Shown here: in pieces, positions 7,623 through 15,762 of the stretch | Layout of the letters: each line of letters starts with the position of its first letter | Numbering within the stretch: the stretch's first letter is position 1 | Source: NBML01 sp029939535 | GTDB lineage: Bacteria > Desulfobacterota > Desulfobacteria > Desulfobacterales > Desulfobacteraceae | Direction of reading: 5' to 3' | Assembly: GCA_029939535.1 (NCBI GenBank) | Contig: JAOZST010000032.1 | Location: 1 to 27,656, forward strand | Length of the DNA: 27,656 nt | The notes under the pieces: generated by a model | Databases searched by the model: none | Told to the model about the DNA's origin: nothing | What the model saw: the letters and a program-made list of their open reading frames with translations, nothing else | Program-made: the position numbers and the translations under genes

Positions 7623-7778
7623 AAGTTAAAATACTTTCCCATAACCATAATGCTGCTTACGGGGTTTGACGAGAATATTGTTTTAGAAGAAAAATTAAAA
7701 TTTGGAATTGACAACGTGTTAACAAAACCGGTATTAAAGAAAAAATTATTAATAACCCTATACAAATTTTTAAATTGA
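7623..7778 (+). pseudogene. Remnant of a receiver domain (C-terminal half), probable truncated hybrid kinase or regulator
   Basis: The frame opens after a stop at 7620-7622, has its first ATG at 7650 and ends with TGA 7776-7778. The ~51 residues read as the second half of a response-regulator receiver: ITIMLLTGFDEN carries the conserved Thr, and GIDNVLTKPV carries the conserved Lys-Pro. The first half, with the acidic pocket and phospho-Asp, is missing, and the sequence further upstream is the start of the oppositely oriented helicase. The TGA overlaps the TTG start of the next gene (TTGA), typical of a coupled gene pair. The parent was therefore probably the partner kinase of the regulator below, deleted except for its end. 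It could still be translated as a 42-aa fragment from ATG 7650. Confidence 0.6.
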
Positions 7779-9178
7779 AAACCATTAAAAAAGCGAATAT
7801 TCTGATCATTGACGATGATGAAGGCGTTGTTGCAACCCTCACCCGGCTTGTGGATATCATGGAACATGATGTGGATCATGCATTCAACCTGAAGGATGGG
7901 CTGGACAAAATATCTTCCACAGGCTTTGATATAATTTTACTGGATGTAAATCTGCCCGATGGAAACGGCCTTGATATCATAGATGACATCATAAAAACTC
8001 CTGATCCTCCCCAGATAATTATCATGACTGCATTCTCAGACCCGGATGGAGCAGAACTTGCCATTGAAAGAGGGGCATGGGATTATATTGAAAAGCCAGC
8101 CTCACCCAAAAGGGTAAGGCTGCAGATTTCCAGGGCATTGCAGTTTCAAAAACAAAAAAAACTATCCAGGACTAAGAATTCATTGCAATCACCCGATATC
8201 ATTGGCACCAGCAAGGCAATGAATTTCTGCTTTGAACAGGCAGCCCACATTGCCCCCAGTGAGGCCAATGTATTAATAACAGGGGAAACGGGAACCGGCA
8301 AAGAATTATTTGCAAAGATGATCCATGAAAACAGCACAAGACAAAACAATAACTTCATTGTTGTGGATTGCAGTATTTTAACTGAAAATTTTATTGAAAG
8401 TGTGCTTTTCGGTCATGAAAAAGGGTCTTTTACAGGAGCGGATCGAAAAAGGACTGGGTTGATTGCACTGGCGAATAAAGGAACCCTGTTTCTTGACGAA
8501 ATCGGAGAACTGCCCGAATCCATTCAATCCTCATTTTTGCGGGTTCTCCAGGAAAAAAAATTCAGGGCTGTGGGGGGGGAACAGGAGATTTTCAGTAATT
8601 TCAGAGTAATCGCAGCCACAAACAAAGATCTTGATCTCATGGCCAATGAAAATAGTTTCAGAAGCGATCTCTTATACAGGATAAAGACCTTAAGTATTGA
8701 ATTGCCTGCCATACGGGATCGAAAAGAAGATATCAAAGATATTGCGATTTTCCATAAAGACAGGCTGTGCAAACAATATGAGATGGAATCCAAAGAATTG
8801 TCTTCGGATTTCCTTGAAGTCCTTGGTGAATATGACTGGCCGGGTAATGTAAGAGAAATCGTCAATACAATGGAATCCTGCATTTTATCTGCAAGATATG
8901 AAAAAATTTTATTCTCCTATCATCTGCCCCAGAAAATACGGGTCAAGATTGCCAGGGCTTCCGTGGCAAAACCCTTTATCCCTCCGGAGGATAAAGAAAA
9001 ATTCACTGAAAAATCCAGTTTTTTACTCCCCTACAAGGAAGTCCTGGAAAAAACAGAAAAAGAATATCTTGTATCCCTGTATTCCCATACTTCCGGAGAT
9101 ATCAAACAATTGACCCGGATTTCAGGCATATCCCGGGCTGTGCTGTACAGAAAATTAAAAAAATATCGCATTCACTGA
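7775..9178 (+). CDS. NtrC-family sigma-54-dependent response regulator
   Basis: A 467-aa cytoplasmic activator in three parts. The receiver (~8-125) has acidic DDD at 13-15, phospho-acceptor Asp57 in LLDVNLPDG, Thr85 and Lys107. The AAA+ domain has Walker A GETGTGKE, the sigma-54 contact loop GSFTGA (Ser in place of the commoner Ala) and Walker B GTLFLDEIGE. The C-terminal Fis-type helix-turn-helix is DIKQLTRISGISRAVLYRKLKKY. The start is TTG 7775, overlapping the stop of the receiver remnant; no Shine-Dalgarno is visible, so coupled translation was probably the original mode. No intact kinase gene adjoins it. Paired dyads and a sigma-54 promoter lie directly downstream, so its likely target is the chemotaxis operon. 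Confidence 0.92.
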   Translation: MKTIKKANILIIDDDEGVVATLTRLVDIMEHDVDHAFNLKDGLDKISSTGFDIILLDVNLPDGNGLDIIDDIIKTPDPPQIIIMTAFSDPDGAELAIERGAWDYIEKPASPKRVRLQISRALQFQKQKKLSRTKNSLQSPDIIGTSKAMNFCFEQAAHIAPSEANVLITGETGTGKELFAKMIHENSTRQNNNFIVVDCSILTENFIESVLFGHEKGSFTGADRKRTGLIALANKGTLFLDEIGELPESIQSSFLRVLQEKKFRAVGGEQEIFSNFRVIAATNKDLDLMANENSFRSDLLYRIKTLSIELPAIRDRKEDIKDIAIFHKDRLCKQYEMESKELSSDFLEVLGEYDWPGNVREIVNTMESCILSARYEKILFSYHLPQKIRVKIARASVAKPFIPPEDKEKFTEKSSFLLPYKEVLEKTEKEYLVSLYSHTSGDIKQLTRISGISRAVLYRKLKKYRIH

Positions 9179-9202
9179 AAAATCTTTTTTTATTTTCCTT
9201 TC

Positions 9203-9238
9203 TGTCTCCAAAAGGAGACAAATCTCAAAATTGAGACA
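9203..9238 (+). promoter_or_regulatory. Two adjacent 18-bp dyads, putative enhancer (UAS) for the sigma-54 activator
   Basis: TGTCTCCAAAAGGAGACA (9203-9220) is directly followed by AATCTCAAAATTGAGACA (9221-9238). Both share CTC-N6-GAGACA, and the first is a perfect dyad. Centres are 18 bases apart and ~140-160 bases upstream of the predicted sigma-54 start, the usual enhancer distance. No T-run follows, which argues against a terminator. Confidence 0.65.
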
Positions 9239-9344
9239 ATGCCTGACTCTTTTTTCCGAGATCTGGTTTTTATTATTTCCCCATCTTTTGTCCAACTATC
9301 TGATATTATGATAAAAACAAAAGAATTATTTTTATTATTCCAGC

Positions 9345-9360
9345 TGGCATGTAACTTGTA
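9345..9360 (+). promoter_or_regulatory. Sigma-54 promoter of the chemotaxis operon
   Basis: TGGCATG (9345-9351), TAAC, TTGTA (9356-9360) matches the sigma-54 consensus TGGCACG-N4-TTGCA. The -24 GG is at 9346-9347, and the -12 dinucleotide at 9358-9359 is GT instead of GC, a small deviation. The predicted start near 9371 gives a 41-base leader to the ATG at 9412. The ~100-base spacer to the dyads is very AT-rich, and IHF bending is possible. Confidence 0.65.
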
Positions 9361-9411
9361 ATAATCCTATTCAGATTCGATTTATAAATCCCAAATTATT
9401 ATTGAGGTCCC

Positions 9412-9810
9412 ATGAGCCCAGAAAACAATAAAATAAGACTGATTTTTTTTCCTGGAAAAGATCAAGAATCCCGGAAAAAGATTTTACATATTATCAAAAA
9501 ATTAATCCCTGAAGATCTCATAAACATTCACACAAATCTGGAAAGCCTTTTGTCAGATCTTCGAAAGCCGGATGACAGCCAGAGGATTATTCTGATTATC
9601 AGCAAAACCCAAAAAGATCTTTCCAATATTCTTCTTTTAAAAGAATTATTAAATGACCAGCATCTTATAATGATACTGCCCGATACAACTGAAGAGACAA
9701 TGAGTCAGGCATATAAACTTTATCCCAGATATATCAGCCATATCCAGAAAGAGTTTAAGGATGTGAAAAATGTACTGGGAAAAATGATAAACAAACTTCA
9801 AACAAAATAA
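9412..9810 (+). CDS. Hypothetical receiver-like protein at the head of the chemotaxis operon
   Basis: A 132-aa soluble protein with no family recognised for certain. Strand-helix alternation (IRLIFFPGKD, RIILIISK, HLIMILPDTTEETMSQAYKLYPRYISHI) resembles a receiver fold. The usual acidic triad, DxxMP loop and TKP lysine are not visible, so if it is a receiver it is a degenerate, non-phosphorylatable one. GAGG at 9404-9407 precedes ATG 9412. It is the first gene after the sigma-54 promoter and ends 12 bases before cheW, so it is almost surely cotranscribed. A role as adaptor or regulator of CheW/CheA signalling is inference only. Confidence 0.75.
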   Translation: MSPENNKIRLIFFPGKDQESRKKILHIIKKLIPEDLINIHTNLESLLSDLRKPDDSQRIILIISKTQKDLSNILLLKELLNDQHLIMILPDTTEETMSQAYKLYPRYISHIQKEFKDVKNVLGKMINKLQTK

Positions 9811-9822
9811 AGGGAGAGAGAC

Positions 9823-10338
9823 ATGGCAGAAATTCAAGAAACCATGGATCAGGCAATTAAGGCCACGACCATGAAAATCGGGAAGTATTTAACCTTTTCC
9901 CTGGAAAAAGAAGAATACGGCATTGGTATTCTCAAGGTAAAGGAAATTATCGGAATGATGTCCATTACATCTGTTCCCAGAACCCCGGACTTTGTAAAAG
10001 GGGTCATCAATCTCCGGGGAAAGGTGATCCCGGTCATGGATCTCCGTTTGAAATTCGGCATGGGAGAAATCCCCTATACAGAAAGAACCTGCATCATTGT
10101 TGTGGAAATTGATTCTGACTCAGAAACTGTTTTGATCGGTATTGTTGTGGATTCAGTTTCCGAGGTATTGAATATCCAGGAAAATGAAATTGAAGAAACA
10201 CCTACCTTCGGCACCCGGCTGGACATTGATTATATCCTTGGGATGGCGAAAAAAGACGGTGGGGTGAAAATTTTACTCAATATTGACAAAGTATTGAGCA
10301 GCAAAGAAATAACTATTCTCGAACAGACAACAAAATAA
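9823..10338 (+). CDS. cheW: Chemotaxis coupling protein CheW
   Basis: A 171-aa single-domain CheW. Typical features are LTFSLEKEEYGIGILKVKEII at the start, the MMSITSVPRTPDFVKGVINLRGKVIPVMDLRLKFG core, and VDSVSEVLNIQENEIEETP near the end. CheW joins chemoreceptor tips to the P5 domain of CheA in the array at the inner membrane. AGGGAGAG precedes ATG 9823. It lies between the receiver-like gene and the chemoreceptor (16-base gap), so receptor and coupler are made together. Confidence 0.95.
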   Translation: MAEIQETMDQAIKATTMKIGKYLTFSLEKEEYGIGILKVKEIIGMMSITSVPRTPDFVKGVINLRGKVIPVMDLRLKFGMGEIPYTERTCIIVVEIDSDSETVLIGIVVDSVSEVLNIQENEIEETPTFGTRLDIDYILGMAKKDGGVKILLNIDKVLSSKEITILEQTTK

Positions 10339-10354
10339 TTTTTAAGGGGGAAAG

Positions 10355-12712
10355 ATGAGTTGGAAAAATATGACAATTGGTAAAAAAATTGCAACGGGAT
10401 TTGGTGTGATCATTATTCTGCTGATCGTGCTGGGGGCAATCAGTTTCACCGGGGTGGGCGGAATCGTAAACAATGCATCGGAAGTCATTGACGGCACTTC
10501 CCTGGATGGCGAACTTGCCCAGAAGGAAGTGGACCACCTAAACTGGATCATGGATGTGAACAAGCTTCTTACGGACCCTGAAGTGAATGAACTCCATGTG
10601 GAAACAGACCATACCCAGTGCGGTTTCGGCAAATGGCTGTTTGGAGAGGCAAGAAAAGAAGCAGAAACCTTTGTTCCCAGCATTGCTTCCATATTAAAAG
10701 ACATTGAAGAACCCCACAGGCTCCTCCACGAATCTGCAATCGCCATTAAAAAAGCATACCGGGCAGCAGATAGAACCCTGCCTACTTTTCTGGCCCGGAA
10801 AGAAATTGAGCATCTTGCATGGGCGGAAGCCATACAGGAAAAATTGCTGATGAATTCAGAAAAGATAGAAATCCAGACCGATCATACCCTATGCAATTTT
10901 GGCAAATGGCTTTATGGGGAGGCAGCCGCAAAAACAGCCCAGTCTGATCCAGTTCTGGCCAGACTTCTGGAGGAGATTAAGGAACCCCATAAAAAACTCC
11001 ATGAATCTGCAAAGGAAATCATCACCGTTTACAGGCAGATCCATCCCAATCTTTTAAATGTTCTCCGGGCAAGACTGGATGACCACAGGCAATGGGCCGC
11101 TAAAATAGCCCAGTCCCTCATTGAAGGAACCCTGGTCAAGGTGGAGACAGACCCGAAAAAATGCGAGTTCGGAATCTGGCTTGAATCGGAAAAAATAAAG
11201 GGACTAATGAATCAAGACCCAGCTCTGAACAAAGCCCTGACAGCAGTAAAAGAGCCCCATGATGCCCTCCATGAAAGTGCTGTGCTCATCAATGATGCCC
11301 TGAACATGGGGAATAAAGATCTGGCTGAATCCATATTTAAAAATAAAACTGAAAAATATCTGGAAGAGGTGGCAGGAATTTTTGAACAGGCAATTGATTA
11401 TGAAAATAGCCTGAGCAATGGCAGGGCCAAGGCCATATCCATTTTCAAGGAAAAAACCACTCCTTTGCTGCACGAAACCAAGGAAAAACTGGAAGCAATG
11501 AGGCACAAGGCCGATGAACTCCTGGCCGGCCAGGCAAAGGCTTCTGAAATTTATGCCCTCCAGGCTGCCCCAAACCTGGAAAAGGTTCAAAAACATTTAG
11601 CCGAGGCAAGAAAAGAGGTGGAAAAGAATATTTTGACGGATGAAGCCATGCTTGCCGCTGCCCAGAGCACAAAGAGAAATGTTGCCATTGTTGCAGCCGT
11701 AGCTGTAATCGCAGGGTTGCTGCTTGCCTTTGTTATTGCCAGGGGAATTATCAATGTATTGCAGAGAATCACCATCGGCATGGGGGAAGGGGCCAACCAG
11801 GTAGCTTCCGCAGCGGCCCAGGTATCCTCCTCCAGCCAGTCCCTGGCAGAAGGAGCTTCGGAACAGGCTGCATCCATTGAAGAGACTTCTTCATCCATGG
11901 AAGAAATGTCTTCCATGACCAAGAAAAATTCTGAAAATACCATCCAGGCCAATACCCTGATCAAGGAAGCAAATCAGATTGTTACCAGGGCGGATGAGTC
12001 CATGGATGAACTCACCCATTCCATGAAAGAAATCTCAGTGGCCAGCGAGGAAACTTCTAAAATAATAAAAACCATCGATGAAATTGCCTTTCAGACAAAT
12101 TTGCTTGCCTTGAATGCTGCAGTTGAGGCAGCCAGGGCAGGGGAAGCAGGGGCCGGCTTTGCCGTGGTGGCCGAAGAGGTAAGAAATCTTGCCATGCGGT
12201 CTGCTGATGCTGCAAAAAACACAGCAGAACTGATTCAGGACATCGTAAAAAAGGTCAGTGATGGATCGGAGATCGTAACCACCACCAACCAAGCCTTTGT
12301 GGAAGTGGCTGGAAGCACATCCAAGGTTGGAGAAATCGTTGAAGAGGTTTCCGATGCGTCCAATGAACAGTCAGAAGGTATTGTCCAGGTGAATAATGCC
12401 ATAGCGGAGATGGATAAGGTGGTCCAGCAGAATGCAGCCACTGCGGAAGAGTCAGCTTCGGCAGCCGAGGAGATGAATGCCCAGGCGGAACAGCTCAAGG
12501 ACTATGTGGGTGACCTCATGATGATGGTTACCGGGAAAAAGGATCAGACCATGGGCTCCGGCGGAACCCAGACCATAAAAACGGTTTCGCACAAGCCAAA
12601 GTCATCCAGGCCTGCTAAAAGAATGCTTCCCCATGGTGGCCATGGTGGAAAGGAAATACGTCCGGACAGGGTGATCCCCTTTGACGATGATGAAGATTTT
12701 GAAAATTTTTAA
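10355..12712 (+). CDS. Methyl-accepting chemoreceptor with three tandem CZB domains
   Basis: A 785-aa receptor. TM1 is ~12-33; the sensory region ~34-440 lies between the membrane segments; TM2 is ~441-463. The cytoplasmic signalling domain has the tip IDEIAFQTNLLALNAAVEAARAGE. The sensor has three copies, ~91 residues apart, of the zinc-binding CZB pattern His…Cys-x-Phe-Gly-x-Trp…HxxxH: His61/Cys89/His121/His125, His153/Cys180/His212/His216, His244/Cys270/His302/His306. All twelve ligand-type residues are kept. Residues ~320-440 are a helical stalk. No clear HAMP follows TM2; the sequence goes almost directly into the Ala/Ser-rich methylation bundle. A ~45-residue linker ends in DEDFENF, an acidic-aromatic tail fitting the loose tethering pentapeptide pattern. 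It probably senses zinc, a Zn-reactive oxidant such as hypochlorous acid, or pH. Confidence 0.93.
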   Translation: MSWKNMTIGKKIATGFGVIIILLIVLGAISFTGVGGIVNNASEVIDGTSLDGELAQKEVDHLNWIMDVNKLLTDPEVNELHVETDHTQCGFGKWLFGEARKEAETFVPSIASILKDIEEPHRLLHESAIAIKKAYRAADRTLPTFLARKEIEHLAWAEAIQEKLLMNSEKIEIQTDHTLCNFGKWLYGEAAAKTAQSDPVLARLLEEIKEPHKKLHESAKEIITVYRQIHPNLLNVLRARLDDHRQWAAKIAQSLIEGTLVKVETDPKKCEFGIWLESEKIKGLMNQDPALNKALTAVKEPHDALHESAVLINDALNMGNKDLAESIFKNKTEKYLEEVAGIFEQAIDYENSLSNGRAKAISIFKEKTTPLLHETKEKLEAMRHKADELLAGQAKASEIYALQAAPNLEKVQKHLAEARKEVEKNILTDEAMLAAAQSTKRNVAIVAAVAVIAGLLLAFVIARGIINVLQRITIGMGEGANQVASAAAQVSSSSQSLAEGASEQAASIEETSSSMEEMSSMTKKNSENTIQANTLIKEANQIVTRADESMDELTHSMKEISVASEETSKIIKTIDEIAFQTNLLALNAAVEAARAGEAGAGFAVVAEEVRNLAMRSADAAKNTAELIQDIVKKVSDGSEIVTTTNQAFVEVAGSTSKVGEIVEEVSDASNEQSEGIVQVNNAIAEMDKVVQQNAATAEESASAAEEMNAQAEQLKDYVGDLMMMVTGKKDQTMGSGGTQTIKTVSHKPKSSRPAKRMLPHGGHGGKEIRPDRVIPFDDDEDFENF

Positions 12713-12726
12713 TTACATTATATAGC

Positions 12727-12756
12727 AAAGCACAGGGATTTGATTCCCTGTGCTTT
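12727..12756 (+). other. Intercistronic hairpin between the chemoreceptor and cheA
   Basis: AAAGCACAGGGA (12727-12738) pairs perfectly with 12745-12756 (12 bp, 6-base loop). What follows (ACAAAATCTT) is not a T-tract, so full termination is unlikely. An RNA-stability or processing element, making receptor and CheA levels differ, fits better. Confidence 0.6.
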
Positions 12757-12823
12757 ACAAAATCTTACAGAAGTATATGGTACTACTGGGAAATAAATAT
12801 AAAAAATCAAAAACAAGGGCAGT

Positions 12824-15602
12824 ATGATGACTTATGAAATCATTGAAAATCTGGTTGAACAACTTTCCTGCGATTTTGTCCTGGCCGACCCGGAAGAACC
12901 GGAAACACTATCCTGTCTGCTGCCGGTTCTAAAGAAGATTCATGGGAAATGTCAAAAAAAAGCATTGCCCGGCCAGGCAAAACAGGTCCTGGGGATAAGA
13001 AAACTGATCACTGGGATATTAAAAGAAAACCCTTTGAGTGTGGATGAAAAAATGGCAGAACTGGGCCAATCAATTTCCGAACTGGTTTCCTCCACAAACG
13101 AGTTAAAAGATTTTCATACACAACCTGACCAGATTATACACCAAAAAGAAGACCAGGAAAAAGATCAGGTTCCCGGCAACAACTCAGATATAGGACCGGA
13201 TGATTCAGAAATTCAGAACCTTGATTTTTTAATGGATGAACCTGTACCTGTTTCGGAAACCGATTCAGAACCCGTTTCAGAAGCAAGGGAACATTCAGAG
13301 CTTGATGCGCTTGAGAAGTCTTTAAACGATTTAGATGATCTGATTCGGGGGTATTGTCCCGGAAATGTCCCGGAACTGGGTGCCATGCTCAATATCCTGG
13401 ATGAGGTTATCCAGGCATCCGAAGAAAAGGCTTTTGATAAATGCACTCAAATTGCCCTGGCCTGCAAAGGGTATGTGGAAATCATGACCCTGGAAGATAT
13501 CAATAATACAAAGCCCATTGAAGAAGGCGTGTTATTGCTTAAATCCATTCTGGGGCATAAACAAAGGGGAGAAATTTTTGCCTTTGATTTTTCCGATGTA
13601 TTGGAGTTATTGAATTTCAGATTTGAAGAGGAACAAACTTCCAGTAAAGAACCGCCAATGAAGGAACCGGTAATGAAGGANNNNNNNNNNNNNNNNNNNN
13701 NNNNNNNNNNNNNNNNNNNNNNNNNNNNNNNNNNNNNNNNNNNNNNNNNNNNNNNNNNNNNNNNNNNNNNNNNNNNNNNNAATGAAGGAACCGGTAATGA
13801 AGGAGCAAAAGAAAACACAAGCTCCAAAAGAGCTGGAAAAAATTTCAGAAGAAGACCTGGAAATTCTCATTGATTTTGTATCGGAAGCCGAAGAAAATCT
13901 GGATACCATTGAGGTTAATCTCATCGACCTGGAGCAGGACCCCTCCAATAAGGATATTATCAATGATATCTTCCGTCCTTTTCATACCATTAAAGGAGTT
14001 TCTGGATTTCTGGCATTGATAAAAATCAACATCCTTGCCCATACCACGGAAAACCTCCTGGATTCTGCCCGCAGCGGAGAGTTTTTAATCAATGACATGG
14101 CAACGGATGTGATACTGGAATCAGTGGATACCCTTAAGAGCCTTCTTGCCAGGGTAAGACAGGGGATTGATGCAGGGTTCAAACAGCCGGACGATGATAT
14201 TGATGTGGAAATTCTCCGGGATAAACTTCAAAAACTCCAGGTTGCCCTGACCAATGGAGAAAAGGCTCCTCTGGGTGAAATCCTTGTGCAAAAGGGGGCC
14301 ATCAGCAGCCAAAGTCTGGACCAGGCCCTGGAAATCCAGAAAAGTCATCCCGAAAAAAAAATAGGCGAAATTCTGGTTGAAGAAAAAAAGGCGGCTCCCA
14401 AGCAGGTGGCTTTGGCTTTAATGGAACAGACTTCGCCCAAAAAACAGATCGCAGCCCAGGTCAAAGTCAGCACGGATAAGCTTGATGATCTTGTGGATTA
14501 TGCGGGCGAACTTGTCATTGCCCAGTCCATGCTCCGGCAGAAAACCTCAAAAGATCCTTCTTTAAGCCAGAGTGTTGCCCAGCTTGGACAGATTGTAACC
14601 AATATGCAGAACATTGCCATGTCCATGAGAATGATTCCCATAAAAGCCACTTTCATGAAGATGATACGTCTGGTAAGGGATCTTGCTCGAAAATCCGGAA
14701 AAGAGATAAATTTGGAAATGCAGGGAGAAGATACAGAAATTGACCGAAATGTTGTGGATGCCTTGTACGAACCCATGGTACACATGATCCGAAATTCCTG
14801 CGACCATGGAATTGAATCAGAACCTGACCGCAGGGACCAGGGAAAGCCTTCCCAGGGCTGTATTACTCTCCGAGCCTATCATAAAGGCGGCCATATCATA
14901 ATCGAAATAGAAGATGACGGCAAAGGCCTTGATAAAGACAGAATCCTTAAAAAAGCCAAATCCACGGGCCTGATCAGCGGCAGTGAACAAATGACCGATG
15001 GTCAGATCTATGATCTCATACTCCAGCCGGGATTCTCCACCGCAAAAACAATTACAGATGTCTCAGGCAGAGGGGTTGGAATGGATGTTGTCATGACTGG
15101 CATTGAAAAATTCAGGGGCCAGCTGAGCATTGATTCAGAAAAGGGCAGGGGAACCAGATTCACCATTGGTTTTCCCCTGACTCTGGCCATTATAGACGGA
15201 ATGCTGGTGGGGGTTGACAGTGAAAGGTATGTGATTCCCACTATGGCCATTGAAAAAGCCTTTAAACCGGATGAAAAAGATTGTTTTACCGTAGAGGGAA
15301 AAGGAGAAATAGTAAAAGATCGGGGAAATCTGATTCCCATTGTCCGCTTGAGTGAAATTTATAACAGCGGCAACCATAACAAAAATATCTGGGACAGCCT
15401 TGTGGTGGTGGTGGAGTCCAAGGGCGAAAAAAGGGCTTTGTTAATTGATGAGTTATTGGGGAAAGACGAATATGTCATCAAGAGTCTTGGCAGCAACCTG
15501 GAGGACATTGAAGGCCTTGCAGGAGGTGCGATTCTAGCGGATGGACGGGTGGGTCTTATTCTGGACATCCATGGAATTTTCTCCATCATTACCCAGGGCT
15601 AA
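12824..15602 (+). CDS. cheA: Chemotaxis histidine kinase CheA, interrupted by an assembly gap
   Basis: Two open parts, 12824-13680 and 13781-15602, flank 100 Ns and form one gene. The N-terminal ~270 residues are helical and acidic, with no HxxKG site. After the gap comes the P1/Hpt domain, with phospho-His at 13983-13985 (HTIKG). Two short GEILV-type segments follow (14273-14434), then the dimerisation domain (VKVSTDKLDDLVDYAGELV), the kinase N-box HMIRNSCDHGIE, G-boxes EDDGKGLD and GRGVGMDVV, and a C-terminal CheW-like P5 domain. The printed frames differ by one across the gap only because 100 is a placeholder. Both edges carry the same 15-base unit encoding MKEPV, and joining whole units restores the frame. 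Start ATG 12824 (or 12827) has AAGG at 12814. CheA autophosphorylates under receptor control and feeds CheY and CheB. Confidence 0.9.
13659..13801 (+). repeat. 15-bp coding tandem repeat (MKEPV units) containing the assembly gap
   Basis: Before the Ns: CCAATGAAGGAACCGGTAAT followed by GAAGGA. After them: AATGAAGGAACCGGTAATG and again AAGGA. The unit AATGAAGGAACCGGT encodes MKEPV in the cheA frame. The gap therefore lies within an array of unknown copy number, predicted length 6+15m bases, forming a Pro/Glu/Lys linker before the Hpt domain. Confidence 0.75.
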
Positions 15603-15649
15603 GCTAGCCCTGATTAATCTAAGAAGTAGGAGGGATTACAAAGAAACTA

Positions 15650-15724
15650 ATGAATATTACAAGGTATGAAACCAAAAGTTACCTCAAGGGTCGAATTGTT
15701 GATCTGCAAAAGGCTTCGGAATAA
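15650..15724 (+). CDS. Possible 24-aa small protein between cheA and cheD
   Basis: A 24-codon frame, ATG 15650 to TAA 15722-15724, lies in the 160-base cheA-cheD interval; TAGGAGGG ends 15 bases upstream of the ATG, which is too far to be convincing. The peptide is hydrophilic (TRYETKSYLKGRIVDLQK) and matches nothing I recognise. It could be a real small protein, a relict, or chance. Confidence 0.3.
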   Translation: MNITRYETKSYLKGRIVDLQKASE

Positions 15725-15762
15725 ATAACGCAAACAATTGATTAAATGAGGAGAGAAAAAAC

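Noticed and set aside
9203..9238. The paired dyads as a terminator of the NtrC-type gene
   Set aside because: No T-tract follows either dyad, both share the same half-sites, and their distance to a sigma-54 promoter fits an enhancer better. The T-run at 9184-9191 has no stem before it.
12824..13873. Reading the cheA region as two separate genes
   Set aside because: The frame change is caused by the arbitrary 100-N placeholder; identical 15-base units on both sides and the usual CheA domain order support one gene.
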